The position numbers and the translations under genes are program-made. A model generated the notes under the pieces. It was not told where the DNA came from. It made no database searches and saw only the letters and a list, made by a program, of their open reading frames with translations. From Nonomuraea muscovyensis (GTDB lineage: Bacteria; Actinomycetota; Actinomycetes; Streptosporangiales; Streptosporangiaceae), in assembly GCF_014207745.1 (NCBI RefSeq), contig NZ_JACHJB010000001.1:1860001-1924000 (forward strand): a DNA stretch of 64,000 nucleotides, in the 5' to 3' direction. Below, piece by piece: positions 33,667 to 42,118 of this stretch (position 1 is the first letter of the stretch; the number at the start of each line of letters is the position of its first letter).

Positions 33667-34935
33667 CTATGCGCCGGTGATCAGACGTCGTTCCAGGGCG
33701 ATGATCGGCTCGATGCTCTGCAGGTCGTAGTTGCTCAGGATGACGGCCGTCCAGTCCATGTCGAGGTAGACGGACCAACTCGTCGATATGCCGCCTGCGC
33801 CGCCTCCGTGGGTGATGATGCGCTGGCTGTTGTAGATGGAGGCCACCGGTCCGTACGCCTGGAAGTTCTCCCCGCGGACCGAGTTGCCCGAGCTGTCCTC
33901 CCTCAGCGGCTTCGCGGAGATCTTTCCGTTCACATACAACTCGGTGTAGGGACGGGAGGCGAGCTTGCCGCCTTGCAGCGCGACCGCGAAGCGGACGAGG
34001 TCCGGGGCGGTGGAGAAGCCGTTGCCACCGCCTGTTCCCATCCATCCCCGTGCCGAGTTGCTGCCCTGGCCGGCGTCGCCATAGACAGAGCCCTTGTCGA
34101 GGTTGCGGACGGCGTCCACCCGCGTGCCGTCCTTCTGGTACATGTACGGATGGGCGATGCGGTCGTTGGCCAGCCACTGGCGGCGGTCGTAGTAGGCGGA
34201 GTCCTTCATGCCGGCCGGGAGGAAGATGTTCTGGCGGATGTAGGCCTGGAGCGACGTGCCGGAGACCTTGGCCACGAGCTCGCCGAGCAGGGTGTAGCCC
34301 GTGCTGCTGTAGGCCTTCTTCGTCCCCGGGGCGAACTCCAGCTCGAATGTCCTCAGGTTCGCCCAGAAGTCCGCCATCTGCTCCTCGTAACTGTCGTAGA
34401 CCTTCTCCGGCGGCGGCTTCTCGCCGGGGCGCCGGGCGTCGCCCAGACCGCTGGTGTGCGTGAGGAGATGATGAACGGTGATGTGTTCGGCCATCCCCGC
34501 CGGCAGGCCGTCCAGATGCTTGCTCACCAGGTCGTAGAACCTGAGCTTGCCCTGCTGGACGAGCTGCACGACGGCCAGCCCGGTGAACGGCTTGGAGGCC
34601 GAGGCCAGGGCGTAGATGGTGTCGATCTTGTTCGGGACCTTGCTCTCCTTGTCCGCCCAGCCGTAGGCGCGCGCCAGGACCGGGCGGCCGCGGTTTGCGA
34701 TCATCACGGTCCCGGAGAACTGATCCTTGTCCGCCAGTTCCTTGACGTACCGGTCGAAGGCGCCTCCAGGGCGCAGGTCCTTCGGAATCCAGCCAGAACC
34801 TGACAGGACATCGTTCGCCTTGGCGGCTGCCGGCGCGGCCAGGAGACCACCGGCCGCCAGCGGGACTGCGCCCAGGAACCCAAGGGCTGAACGGCGCGAA
34901 GGGTCGTGGCCGGGTGCGGGATGCGGCAACGTCAT
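33667..34935 (-). CDS. beta-lactamase-family serine hydrolase, Tat-exported
   Basis: A 422-aa class C beta-lactamase/D-aminopeptidase-like protein. A twin-arginine signal (SRRSALGFLGAVPLAAGGLL) with AAPAAAKA cleavage region opens the protein. The catalytic motif SxxK is SASK (112-115), the second motif is YSS (in KKAYSSTGY) and the third is HGGGAGG. Such proteins are usually esterases or peptidases rather than resistance enzymes. The ATG at 34935 has AAAGGA six bases upstream. Confidence 0.87.
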   Translation of the reverse strand: MTLPHPAPGHDPSRRSALGFLGAVPLAAGGLLAAPAAAKANDVLSGSGWIPKDLRPGGAFDRYVKELADKDQFSGTVMIANRGRPVLARAYGWADKESKVPNKIDTIYALASASKPFTGLAVVQLVQQGKLRFYDLVSKHLDGLPAGMAEHITVHHLLTHTSGLGDARRPGEKPPPEKVYDSYEEQMADFWANLRTFELEFAPGTKKAYSSTGYTLLGELVAKVSGTSLQAYIRQNIFLPAGMKDSAYYDRRQWLANDRIAHPYMYQKDGTRVDAVRNLDKGSVYGDAGQGSNSARGWMGTGGGNGFSTAPDLVRFAVALQGGKLASRPYTELYVNGKISAKPLREDSSGNSVRGENFQAYGPVASIYNSQRIITHGGGAGGISTSWSVYLDMDWTAVILSNYDLQSIEPIIALERRLITGA

Positions 34936-35284
34936 GGAAGTCCTTTCCCTGAGAAGACGATCTGCGAGAGATGCAAGCAAGGAGGTCGTTTCCACGACGT
35001 TTCCGTAGCGCTCTCGATCGCGCCTGACGGGCGGGGCACCAAGGCGCTCGAGTGCGCCAGGAGGGATCTGGCAGGGGTCGGGCCGTGAAGCGTGCTCAGT
35101 CGTGACGGGTTCGCGATCCAGGACGTGGATCTAGATTGATCACCTGTCGGCTACCTGAGTCGCCGTCGCCGGCCGCCCGTGCTCGACTTCGTCGGGCATC
35201 AGCCCGAGCGGTTCCGCTTCGACCGGCGCTGCCGGGCGCTCGCCGGCGCCGGCCGTCCCGGGATCGCGCGGGAGAGGGCCGGGC
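34936..35284. other. 349-bp intergenic region
   Basis: Lies upstream of the serine hydrolase gene and downstream of the MarR gene (both minus strand). No gene or clear promoter recognised; the serine hydrolase promoter should be in it. Confidence 0.4.
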
Positions 35285-35758
35285 TCAGTCCACGTCGACG
35301 TGATCGAGGAAGCGCAGCAGGTGCGAGAGCACGCGGACGCAGCCGGCCACGTCGGCGTCGGTCAGGCCGCCGCCGGCCTGGGCCAGCACCGCGCGCTCGC
35401 GGTCGATCACGGCGGTGATGGCGGCCCGGCCCTGGTCGGTCAGCCGGATGAGTGACGACCTCTTGTGCGCCGGGTTGGGGACGGACTCGACCAGACCGCG
35501 TGCGGCCGCGTCGTTGATCATGCGTTGCACGAACTGGCGGCTCAACGCCTGAGCGCGGCCCATCTGGGGGACGGTCATGGGCCCGTGCTCGCGGAGCAGG
35601 TTCAGGACGGCGCGCACCCCGACCGACAGCCCCTCGATGGGGGCGTCCTGTTCCACCTTGCGCTGCGCGCGCCGGTACAGGGGGCCCACCAGGTCGAACA
35701 CCTCGGTGAGCCGGTCGGCCAACTCTGCGGACGCCGGGCTGCGGTCTGGTTCGGTCAC
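35285..35758 (-). CDS. MarR-family transcriptional regulator
   Basis: A 157-aa winged helix regulator: VLNLLREHGPMTVPQMG, recognition helix SRQFVQRMINDAAARGLVE and wing NPAHKRSSLIRLTDQGRA. Divergent from an alpha/beta hydrolase gene across only 57 bp that contain two 19-bp palindromes, its likely operators. Starts with GTG. Confidence 0.87.
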   Translation of the reverse strand: MTEPDRSPASAELADRLTEVFDLVGPLYRRAQRKVEQDAPIEGLSVGVRAVLNLLREHGPMTVPQMGRAQALSRQFVQRMINDAAARGLVESVPNPAHKRSSLIRLTDQGRAAITAVIDRERAVLAQAGGGLTDADVAGCVRVLSHLLRFLDHVDVD

Positions 35759-35767
35759 CCCACCATG

Positions 35768-35817
35768 ATGACACCTAGGTTGTCATCCGCTGCCGGAAAT
35801 GACACCCTGGTTGTCAT
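35768..35817. promoter_or_regulatory. tandem MarR operators
   Basis: Two near-identical 19-bp palindromes, ATGACA-7-TGTCAT, at 35768-35786 and 35799-35817. Their centres are 31 bp apart, about three helical turns. The second runs into the start codon of the hydrolase gene (ATG 35816), so bound repressor would cover its 5' end. Confidence 0.75.
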
Positions 35818-36592
35818 GAATGATCTGTTCTGGCTCGACATCGGCAGTGGCCGGCCCCTCGTCCTGCTGCACGGCGGCTTCCTCGACCACGGCATGTGGG
35901 ACGACCAGGTTCCGGTCTTCGCCTCGCGGTACCGGGTCATCGCACCCGACGCCCGCGGCCACGGCCGGTCCGCCAACGCCAGCGAGCAGTACCGGCTCAC
36001 CGACGACCTCGCCGCGCTGCTGCGCCACCTGGACACCGGGCCGGCGGTCCTGGTGGGGGTCTCCATGGGGGCGAGCGTCGCGATCGACACCGCGCTGGAA
36101 CACCCGGAGCTGGTCAGCGCCGTGGTCGTCAGCGGCGCCGGGACCAGCGAACCCTACTTCACCGACCCCTGGACCACCCGGGCGATGACCGCGTGGCACT
36201 CGGCGATGGCCGCCGGCGATCTGGACGCCTCGGTGGAGGGGTTCGTGGCCCTGTCCGCGGGCCCGCACCGCAGCCTCGACGAGCTCGATCCCGTGGTCGT
36301 GAGCCGCCTGCGCCGGATGGCCAGGAGCACCATGGCCAAGCACACGGCAGGCGAGCCCAACCTGCTCGTCCCGGTCAGGGACACCTGGGAGCGGGTCGCC
36401 AAGATCGACGTCCCCGTGCTGGCCGTCAACGGCGCCCTCGACTCACCCGACCACATCGGCATGGCCGAGCGCCTCGTCTCCACGGTCGCCGACGGCCGGA
36501 CGAGATCCGTCGAGGGGGCCGCCCACCACCCGAACATGGAGCGGCCGAACGTCTACAACGAGATCCTCGCCGACTTCCTGCGCGCCTTGTGA
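35816..36592 (+). CDS. alpha/beta hydrolase
   Basis: A 258-aa alpha/beta hydrolase: LLHGGFLDHGMWDDQ, PDARGHGRS, nucleophile elbow GVSMGA (S83), late aspartate in NGALDSPDH and histidine in AAHHPNMERP. Cytoplasmic. There is no ribosome binding site before the ATG, and the operator overlaps the start, which suggests a leaderless or very short-leader mRNA. Likely induced by the ligand of the adjacent MarR. Confidence 0.87.
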   Translation: MNDLFWLDIGSGRPLVLLHGGFLDHGMWDDQVPVFASRYRVIAPDARGHGRSANASEQYRLTDDLAALLRHLDTGPAVLVGVSMGASVAIDTALEHPELVSAVVVSGAGTSEPYFTDPWTTRAMTAWHSAMAAGDLDASVEGFVALSAGPHRSLDELDPVVVSRLRRMARSTMAKHTAGEPNLLVPVRDTWERVAKIDVPVLAVNGALDSPDHIGMAERLVSTVADGRTRSVEGAAHHPNMERPNVYNEILADFLRAL

Positions 36593-36595
36593 CGG

Positions 36596-36642
36596 GCGCA
36601 GCGGGGTTCCAAGCGGGTCGCGCAGCGGGTTCCAAGCGGGTC
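36596..36642. repeat. 24/23-bp tandem duplication
   Basis: Two adjacent copies (36596-36619 and 36620-36642) differing by one G, directly after the hydrolase stop. Non-coding. Confidence 0.75.
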
Positions 36643-36700
36643 ACAAGGAGGGGGGCCTATTGATGGGAGTGTCCGATCGAATCTGTTCCGGAGTCCTCTC

Positions 36701-37102
36701 ATGCGTCTGCTCGCCCTGCTCGCCGCCCTCGTCCTCCCGCTGAGCGTGGCCACGCCCGCCGCGGCCACCCCGGCCGTCTGGAAGTGGCGGACCGTCCACT
36801 CCGCCGACGGCCTGGCCGGCGCCTGGGGCAAGGTCGCGATCAGCCAGTTCGGTCATGTCGTGTACGGCAACCTGGAGGACACCCGCGGCAAGGGGTGCGC
36901 CTGGGCGGTGCTGCGGGCCCAGGACGCCGGCAACGGGCGCTGGAAGACGTTCGGCTTCTACAACTGCACGCCCGGCGTCGGCACGTTCCGCAGGGACTAC
37001 GGCAGTGTGCTGCAGATCAAGGTCCAGGTGTGCCGCGGCACCTCCAAGCGGCCCACCGGAGACTGCTCGAAGCCGAAGACCATCCTCACCCAGGGCGGGT
37101 AG
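36701..37102 (+). CDS. small secreted protein
   Basis: A 133-aa protein with a clear Sec signal peptide (RLLALLAALVLPLSV, cleavage after ATPAAA). The mature part (about 110 aa) has four cysteines (GKGCAW, FYNCTP, QVCRGT, GDCSKP), probably two disulphides. Similar small secreted proteins are common in actinomycetes; no function known. Convergent with the TetR gene. Confidence 0.75.
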   Translation: MRLLALLAALVLPLSVATPAAATPAVWKWRTVHSADGLAGAWGKVAISQFGHVVYGNLEDTRGKGCAWAVLRAQDAGNGRWKTFGFYNCTPGVGTFRRDYGSVLQIKVQVCRGTSKRPTGDCSKPKTILTQGG

Positions 37103-37109
37103 CCGATCG

Positions 37110-37724
37110 TCAGGCCGGGTCGCCTGCCGGGGGCGCGCCGCCGAGCGAGTCGAGCCAGGCGAGCAGGCGTTCGCCCTGCGTGGTCATGACGTCGGGGTCG
37201 CGCAGGGCGTTGGCCAGCAGGGACATGCCCTGGTACGCGCCCACCAGCGTCAGGGCCAGCCCGCCCGGGTCGGCCAGGCCGAGTTCGCGGAACTGCTGCT
37301 CCACCCAGTCGAGCAGCAGCCGGATGACCCTGCCCGCCTCCGCGTCGAGACCGCCGTCGTCGCGTTTGTCCAGCTCGACGGCCAGCGTCCCGGTGGGGCA
37401 GCCGTAGCGGGCCGCGAGGTCGCGCTGGCTGACCCACGCCCGCACCAGGCCCTTGAGCCGCTCGCGCGGGTCGGCGAGACGGTCGAGGCCGTCGGTGAGC
37501 GTCCGCAGGTGGCGAGCGTGCTCGCCGAGCGCGGCCACGACGAGCTCGTCCTTGGTCTTGAAGTAGTAGTAGACGTTGCCCACCGGGACGTCGGCCGCGC
37601 GGGCGATGTCGGCGATGGTGGTGCGCTCCACGCCCTGCCGGTGGACGACCTGGGCGGTGGCGACCATCAGCCGTTGCCGCTTGGAGCCGACCGTCTTCGT
37701 CCGGGAGCCCTTCGGGTCAGTCAC
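37110..37724 (-). CDS. TetR-family transcriptional regulator
   Basis: A 204-aa regulator. Helix-turn-helix: TTIADIARAADVPVGNVYYYF, then the ligand-binding domain. The AcrR/YxaF-type C-terminus (DWVEQQFRELGL, YQGMSLLANALRD) is visible. The GTG at 37724 lies inside a 12-bp palindrome, consistent with autorepression. Divergent from the lipoprotein gene. Confidence 0.86.
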   Translation of the reverse strand: MTDPKGSRTKTVGSKRQRLMVATAQVVHRQGVERTTIADIARAADVPVGNVYYYFKTKDELVVAALGEHARHLRTLTDGLDRLADPRERLKGLVRAWVSQRDLAARYGCPTGTLAVELDKRDDGGLDAEAGRVIRLLLDWVEQQFRELGLADPGGLALTLVGAYQGMSLLANALRDPDVMTTQGERLLAWLDSLGGAPPAGDPA

Positions 37725-37730
37725 CTGACT
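37719..37730. promoter_or_regulatory. TetR operator candidate over the tetR start
   Basis: AGTCA-CC-TGACT palindrome that includes the GTG start codon of the TetR gene. It also lies 56 bp before the lipoprotein gene. Confidence 0.5.
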
Positions 37731-37785
37731 CACTATAGCCGAGCCGCATGGGCGTACCGTGATCCGCGACGACTCAGGAGGGTTG

Positions 37786-38658
37786 ATGAACCACAGGACC
37801 GTTGTCGCGTCGTTAGCCGCCGCCCTGCTGGTCACCGGGTGCTCGGTGACCATCCCGGAGCCCGACCAGAAGGGCATCGTGTACGACGCGGGCATGTTCT
37901 CCGACACCACGTTCCAGAACTGCGTCGAGCCGGGGGTGCGCGACGTGTCCGGCTGGGGTGACAAGGGCTACGTCTACCCGGCCGGGCAGCGGACGTTCGA
38001 GTTCGCCGCCGACCCCAACGACCCGTCGGGCGTCAGGACGAAGCCCGACGCCGAAGCGGGACCACTGACGATGTGGACCAAGGACCCGCTGGAGATGCGG
38101 GTGTCCGGGGTGGTGACGTTCTCCCTCACCAGCGACTGCAAGACGTTGCGGCAGTTCCACGAGCAGATCGGGCTGAAGTACGAGGCCGACACCGACGCCG
38201 GCTGGAGCAAACTGCTCAGCGTCTACATCGGCCAGCCGCTCGACCGGGCCCTGGACGCGGCCAGCAAGGAGTTCGCCTGGCGCGACCTCACCTACGCCAA
38301 CCCGCAGGCCAAGCAGCAGTGGGAGACGAAGGTCGCCGAGTACATGGGGCAGTTCCTGCGCGAACAGGGCGGCACGGCGTTCTTCGACAGGTTCTCGGTC
38401 ACGCTGCAGCAGCCGCAGCCGCCGCTGAAGGTGCGCGAGGCGATGGCCGCCGTCCAGCAGGCCCAGGAGGAGAACACCGCGCAGAAGGCCAAGAACGAGA
38501 AGGCCCGCACGGAGCTGGAGGCGATCAAGGCGCTGAAGGACGTGCTCGGCGCGCAGGGGGCGGTCATGTGGCAGGCGGTCAAGGACGGGCGGATCCAGAT
38601 CATCGTCTCGGACAGCGGGCAGATCAACGTCACCCCTAACCGGAGCGGCGGCAACTGA
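37786..38658 (+). CDS. lipoprotein with SPFH/Band-7-like region
   Basis: A 290-aa lipoprotein: signal peptide ending in lipobox VTGC (C18), so anchored outside the membrane. The middle (WTKDPLEMRVSGVVTFSLTS, FHEQIGL) resembles Band 7/SPFH proteins, followed by a helical, charged region (AAVQQAQEENTAQKAKNEKA) typical of their coiled-coil oligomerisation domains. SPFH proteins form membrane scaffolds; a lipidated, outward-facing version is unusual. The ATG at 37786 has AGGAGG five bases upstream. Possibly controlled by the divergent TetR. Confidence 0.78.
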   Translation: MNHRTVVASLAAALLVTGCSVTIPEPDQKGIVYDAGMFSDTTFQNCVEPGVRDVSGWGDKGYVYPAGQRTFEFAADPNDPSGVRTKPDAEAGPLTMWTKDPLEMRVSGVVTFSLTSDCKTLRQFHEQIGLKYEADTDAGWSKLLSVYIGQPLDRALDAASKEFAWRDLTYANPQAKQQWETKVAEYMGQFLREQGGTAFFDRFSVTLQQPQPPLKVREAMAAVQQAQEENTAQKAKNEKARTELEAIKALKDVLGAQGAVMWQAVKDGRIQIIVSDSGQINVTPNRSGGN

Positions 38659-38710
38659 GACGAGACCCCGGCGGCGGGACGGCCGGAGCCCCGGCCGTGG
38701 CCGGCGACCA

Positions 38711-38770
38711 CGGCCGGGCTCGCGGCCGGGCTCGCGGCCGGTCTCGCGGCCGGTCTCGCGGCCGGGGCGG
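38711..38770. repeat. 12-bp tandem repeat, about 4.7 copies
   Basis: Units of CGGCCGG(G/T)CTCG run from 38711; the last copy is partial. Non-coding, between the lipoprotein stop and the convergent DUF1445 gene. Confidence 0.8.
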
Positions 38771-38803
38771 TAGGCGGTGCCGGGGTCGCCGGTCCAGGGT
38801 CGG

Positions 38804-39595
38804 TCAGGGCACCGCGTACGCGCTGTCGCGGACGTCGGTGATCGCCATGGAGCCGGGGGCGTGGCTGATGGCGAACGCCGGACGCGACCGCATGACCGCG
38901 GCCTGGGACGTCACCCCGCAGCACCAGAAGACCGGCAGCTCCCCCTGCCGCACCTCGACCGGGTCGCCGAAATCGGGCTTGTCCAGGTCGGTGATGCCGA
39001 GCAGGGCCGGGTCGCCCACGTGGATCGGGGCGCCGTGCACGGCCGGGTAGCGGGAGGTGACGCGTACGGCGGCCGGGACGAGGTGGGCGGGCACGGGCCG
39101 CATGGTCACGACCGTCGGGCCCCACAGCTCACCGGCGGAGCGGCAGGGCAGGTTGGTGCGGTACATGGGCACGTTCGTCCCCGCCTCGATGTGGCGGACC
39201 GGCACGCCGGCCTCGATCAGCGCCGACTCGAAGGTGAAGCTGCAGCCGAGCAGGAAGCAGACCAGGTCGTCGCGCCAGTACGACGTCACGTCGGTCGTCT
39301 CGGCGACCTGCTCGCCGAGCTCGTACACGCGGTAGGCGGGCAGGTCGGTGCGCAGGTCGCCGTCGAAGATCGACGCGGCGACGTCGCCGGGCTCGGTGAC
39401 GTCCAGCACCGGGCAGGACTGGGCGTTGCGCTGGGCGAACAGCAGGAAGTCGTACGCGCGGTCCCTCGGCAGCGCGATGAGGTTGGCCTGCGTCCAGCCG
39501 GCCGACCAGCCGGACGTGGGGGTGACCAGTCCGGCGCGGAACAGCGCACGGGCCTCGCGCGGGGTGAGCCGGGCCGGGTCCTGAGGTGGTGTCAT
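38804..39595 (-). CDS. DUF1445 family protein (putative hydro-lyase / D-glutamate cyclase-like)
   Basis: A 263-aa member of the YcsI/DUF1445 family: [62 protein letters not shown] and [13 protein letters not shown]. Eukaryotic relatives include D-glutamate cyclase, which forms 5-oxo-D-proline. It sits 19 bp after pxpC in the same direction, so a role in 5-oxoproline metabolism is a reasonable inference. Confidence 0.86.
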   Translation of the reverse strand: MTPPQDPARLTPREARALFRAGLVTPTSGWSAGWTQANLIALPRDRAYDFLLFAQRNAQSCPVLDVTEPGDVAASIFDGDLRTDLPAYRVYELGEQVAETTDVTSYWRDDLVCFLLGCSFTFESALIEAGVPVRHIEAGTNVPMYRTNLPCRSAGELWGPTVVTMRPVPAHLVPAAVRVTSRYPAVHGAPIHVGDPALLGITDLDKPDFGDPVEVRQGELPVFWCCGVTSQAAVMRSRPAFAISHAPGSMAITDVRDSAYAVP

Positions 39596-39614
39596 GTCGC
39601 AACCCTCTCTCTGA

Positions 39615-40496
39615 TCAGATCAGCCGGAAACGGACGCGCTGGCCGGGCCGGGCCTGGGCGGCCCGGTCGACGTCGCGGGAGCAGACGACCGCGATCACCG
39701 GGTAGCCGCCGGTGAGGGGATGGTCGGCGAGGAAGAGCGTGGGCTGCCCGGAGGGCGGCACCTGCAGCGCGCCGGGGAGGACGCCCTCGCTGGGCAGCTC
39801 GCCCCTCATGGCACGTTCCAGGACCGGCCCGCGCAGCCGCATCCCGACCCGGTCGCTCTCGGTGGTCACCGTGTACGGCTCGGCGCACAGCCGGTCCAGC
39901 GCCACGGGGGCGAACCAGTCGTCGCGCGGGCCGGCGAGCACGTGCAGGAGCAGGTCACCGCAGGCGGGGTCGGCGACGGGCGCGAGGTCGAGCGCCGGGA
40001 ACCCCGCCGGGGCCGGTCCGACCGGCAGCAGCGCGCCCTGGACCGGGCGCGGCGGGCCGAGCCCGGCGAGCGTGTCGGTGGCCAGCGAGCCGAGCACGGG
40101 CGGCAGGTCGAGGCCGCCCCGCACGGCCAGGTAGGTGCGCAGGCCCCGGCCGGGCACGCCGAGCCGGAGCGTGGCGCCGTCGGGCAGTGGCTCGACGGCG
40201 TTGTGGCCGAGCTGCCGCCTGCCGCCGTCACGGCGGGTGACGGTCGCCGGGCAGGGCGCGCCGGTGAGCGCCACGAGCAGGTCGCCGTGGGCGGTCACCC
40301 GCAGCCCGCCGAGCGTGACCTCCAGGGCGGCGGCTCCCTCGGGGTTGGCCAGCAGCCGGTTGGCCAGTCGCAGCGAGCCCCGGTCGGCCGCGCCGGACCG
40401 GCCGACGCCGAGGTGGCCGTGGCCGGGCCGGCCGAGGTCCTGCACCGTGGTCATGGGGCCGGAGGCCAGCACCTCCAGCAGGCGCGGGTCACCCAT
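39615..40496 (-). CDS. pxpC: 5-oxoprolinase subunit PxpC (KipA family)
   Basis: A 293-aa biotin-dependent carboxyltransferase/KipA-family protein: [52 protein letters not shown] and the C-terminal [13 protein letters not shown]. PxpC works with PxpB and PxpA in ATP-dependent opening of 5-oxoproline. The start overlaps pxpB by 8 bp. Confidence 0.9.
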   Translation of the reverse strand: MGDPRLLEVLASGPMTTVQDLGRPGHGHLGVGRSGAADRGSLRLANRLLANPEGAAALEVTLGGLRVTAHGDLLVALTGAPCPATVTRRDGGRRQLGHNAVEPLPDGATLRLGVPGRGLRTYLAVRGGLDLPPVLGSLATDTLAGLGPPRPVQGALLPVGPAPAGFPALDLAPVADPACGDLLLHVLAGPRDDWFAPVALDRLCAEPYTVTTESDRVGMRLRGPVLERAMRGELPSEGVLPGALQVPPSGQPTLFLADHPLTGGYPVIAVVCSRDVDRAAQARPGQRVRFRLI

Positions 40497-41106
40497 CGCA
40501 CACCTCGGTGAACCGTACGCGGGTGCCGGGGCGCAGGAGGGCGGGCGGATCGGCGGCGAGGTCCCACACCGCGAGCGCGGTGCGCCCGATGAGCCGCCAG
40601 CCGCCGGGCGACTCGCGCGGGTAGACGGCGCTGAACTCGGCCGCCAGCGCCACCGACCCGGCCGGCACCCGGACGCGCGGCTCCGGGCGGCGCGGCACGA
40701 CCAGCCGAGGGTCACCGCCGGAAAGGTAGCCGAACCCGGGGGCGAACCCGCAGAACGCCACCGTCCACGGGGTCCCGGTGTGCGCGGCCACCACCTCCCG
40801 CTCCGACAGCCCGGTCAGCGCGGCCACGCCGGCCAGGTCGGCGCCGTCGTACACGACCGGGATCTCCACCTCGCCCGCCCGCGCCGGCCGTCCGGCGGCG
40901 GGCCGGGCGGCGTGGACCGCCGACTCGGCCGCGCCCAGCCCGGCGGGCGAGTCGCAGCGGATCAGCAGGGTGCGCGCCGCCGGGAGGACGTCGGTGACGC
41001 CCGGCACGGGCTCGGCGGTCAGCGCCTCGTACAGCGCGACGACCTCCTCCAGCCGGCCGAGCTCCACCAGGAGCGCGGTGTCCCCGCAGCGGCGCACCCT
41101 CCTCAC
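40489..41106 (-). CDS. pxpB: 5-oxoprolinase subunit PxpB (KipI family)
   Basis: A 205-aa KipI-family protein: CGDTALLVEL near the start, VEIPVVYDG, FCGFAPGFGYLSGGD, VPAGSVALAAEFSAVYP, ESPGGWRLIGRT. GTG start at 41106, overlapping the stop of a 47-codon upstream frame (GTGA). pxpA (LamB/YcsF family), usually in the same operon, is not in the neighbourhood; it may lie elsewhere, or the DUF1445 protein may replace it. Confidence 0.9.
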   Translation of the reverse strand: MRRVRRCGDTALLVELGRLEEVVALYEALTAEPVPGVTDVLPAARTLLIRCDSPAGLGAAESAVHAARPAAGRPARAGEVEIPVVYDGADLAGVAALTGLSEREVVAAHTGTPWTVAFCGFAPGFGYLSGGDPRLVVPRRPEPRVRVPAGSVALAAEFSAVYPRESPGGWRLIGRTALAVWDLAADPPALLRPGTRVRFTEVCDG

Positions 41107-41246
41107 CGGGCCTGCCCCGCGAGCGGCGGCCGCCCGGTGCCGTGCTCGTGCGGGGCCGCGCCGGGTCGCCGGCGCGGCGCGGGGGTGTCCCCCGGCGCGC
41201 GCCGGATCGCGGGCCCGGCGGCGGGGGTAATGGCGGCGTGGGTCAT
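41103..41246 (-). CDS. 47-residue Pro/Arg/Ala-rich frame coupled to pxpB
   Basis: ATG at 41246, GAGG about eight bases upstream, and a stop overlapping the pxpB start by 4 bp. The peptide (MTHAAITPAAGPAIRRAPGD...) is low complexity. It may be a translated leader that couples pxpB expression, or chance. Confidence 0.35.
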   Translation of the reverse strand: MTHAAITPAAGPAIRRAPGDTPAPRRRPGAAPHEHGTGRPPLAGQAR

Positions 41247-41277
41247 GGCGAACCTCGCTGACAGCGATGTGTCGATA

Positions 41278-41302
41278 CGTTCAACGTAAGTATTGTTGAA
41301 CG
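41278..41302. promoter_or_regulatory. 8-bp inverted repeat in the pxpB/DUF429 divergent promoter
   Basis: Perfect arms CGTTCAAC / GTTGAACG (41278-41285 and 41295-41302) with a 9-bp AT-rich centre, in the gap between divergent genes. This is the size and symmetry of a GntR-type operator; no such regulator gene is adjacent. Confidence 0.5.
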
Positions 41303-41365
41303 ATGAGACAAGCCTTGGGACGCCAGCTTTTCGGGACGGACGGCCCGAGGCTCTATCGTGAGGGG

Positions 41366-42118
41366 ATGCTGACGGTCGGCGTGGATCTCGCGGCGGAGGC
41401 CGCGCGGACCGCGGTGGCATGGCTCGACTGGCAGGCAGGCCGCGCCCGGCTCGACAGGGTTGTGGTCCGGGCGGACGACGACCTGGTCGTCGAGGCGGTC
41501 CTGGGCGCCGGCAAGGCCGGGCTCGACTGCCCGCTCGGCTGGCCCGACAGGTTCGTCGACTTCGTCAGCGCCCACCGGGCCGGGCACGTCCGGGTGCCGG
41601 AGGGGCTGGCGGGGCGGGTCTGGCGTCGGGACCTGGCGCTCCGGGTCACCGACCAGGTGGTGCACGAGCAGACCGGGCTGACGCCGCTGAGCGTGTCCGC
41701 CGATCGGATCGGGCACGCCACCATGCGCTGCGCCGGGTTGCTCGCCGAGCTGGCGCGGCGGGGCCGGACGGTCGACCGGCGGGGCGGCGGGGCCGTGGTG
41801 GAGGTCTACCCGGCGGCCTGCCTGAAGCGGTGGGAGCTCCCGTACTGGGGGTACAAGCGCGCCGCCGACCTGGCCGCGCTCGGCCGGCTCGTCGACCGGC
41901 TGCTGGAGGCGGCGCCGTGGCTGGACCTGGGCGGCTACGAGCAGGTGTGCCGTGCCTCGGACGACGCCACCGACGCCGTCGTCTGCGCCCTCGCCGCCCG
42001 CGCGGCGGCCCTCGGTCTGGTCACCGTGCCGACGGCGGACCAGGCCGGCGCGGCGGGCACCGAGGGCTGGATCGCCCTGCCGACCACGCCCCTGGACCGG
42101 CTCGTCACAGCCGGGTGA
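41366..42118 (+). CDS. DUF429 family protein
   Basis: A 250-aa protein with an RNase H-like fold start (LTVGVDLAAEAARTAVAWLD) and the DUF429 segments GLDCPLGWPDRFVDFV, RVTDQVVHEQTG, EVYPAACLKRW and the late DDATDAVVCALAARA, holding conserved acidic residues. It is proposed in general to be nuclease-like; function unknown. The ATG at 41366 has GAGGGG upstream. Its end overlaps the convergent hydrolase gene by 14 bp. Confidence 0.82.
   Translation: MLTVGVDLAAEAARTAVAWLDWQAGRARLDRVVVRADDDLVVEAVLGAGKAGLDCPLGWPDRFVDFVSAHRAGHVRVPEGLAGRVWRRDLALRVTDQVVHEQTGLTPLSVSADRIGHATMRCAGLLAELARRGRTVDRRGGGAVVEVYPAACLKRWELPYWGYKRAADLAALGRLVDRLLEAAPWLDLGGYEQVCRASDDATDAVVCALAARAAALGLVTVPTADQAGAAGTEGWIALPTTPLDRLVTAG

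Noticed and set aside
33112..34803. Long + strand open frame across the serine hydrolase
   Set aside because: Antisense to a gene with a Tat signal and all three active-site motifs; no domain or ribosome binding site of its own.
38711..38770. Regular 12-bp repeats considered as a CRISPR array
   Set aside because: Units are contiguous with no spacers and no cas genes are present; it is a simple tandem repeat.
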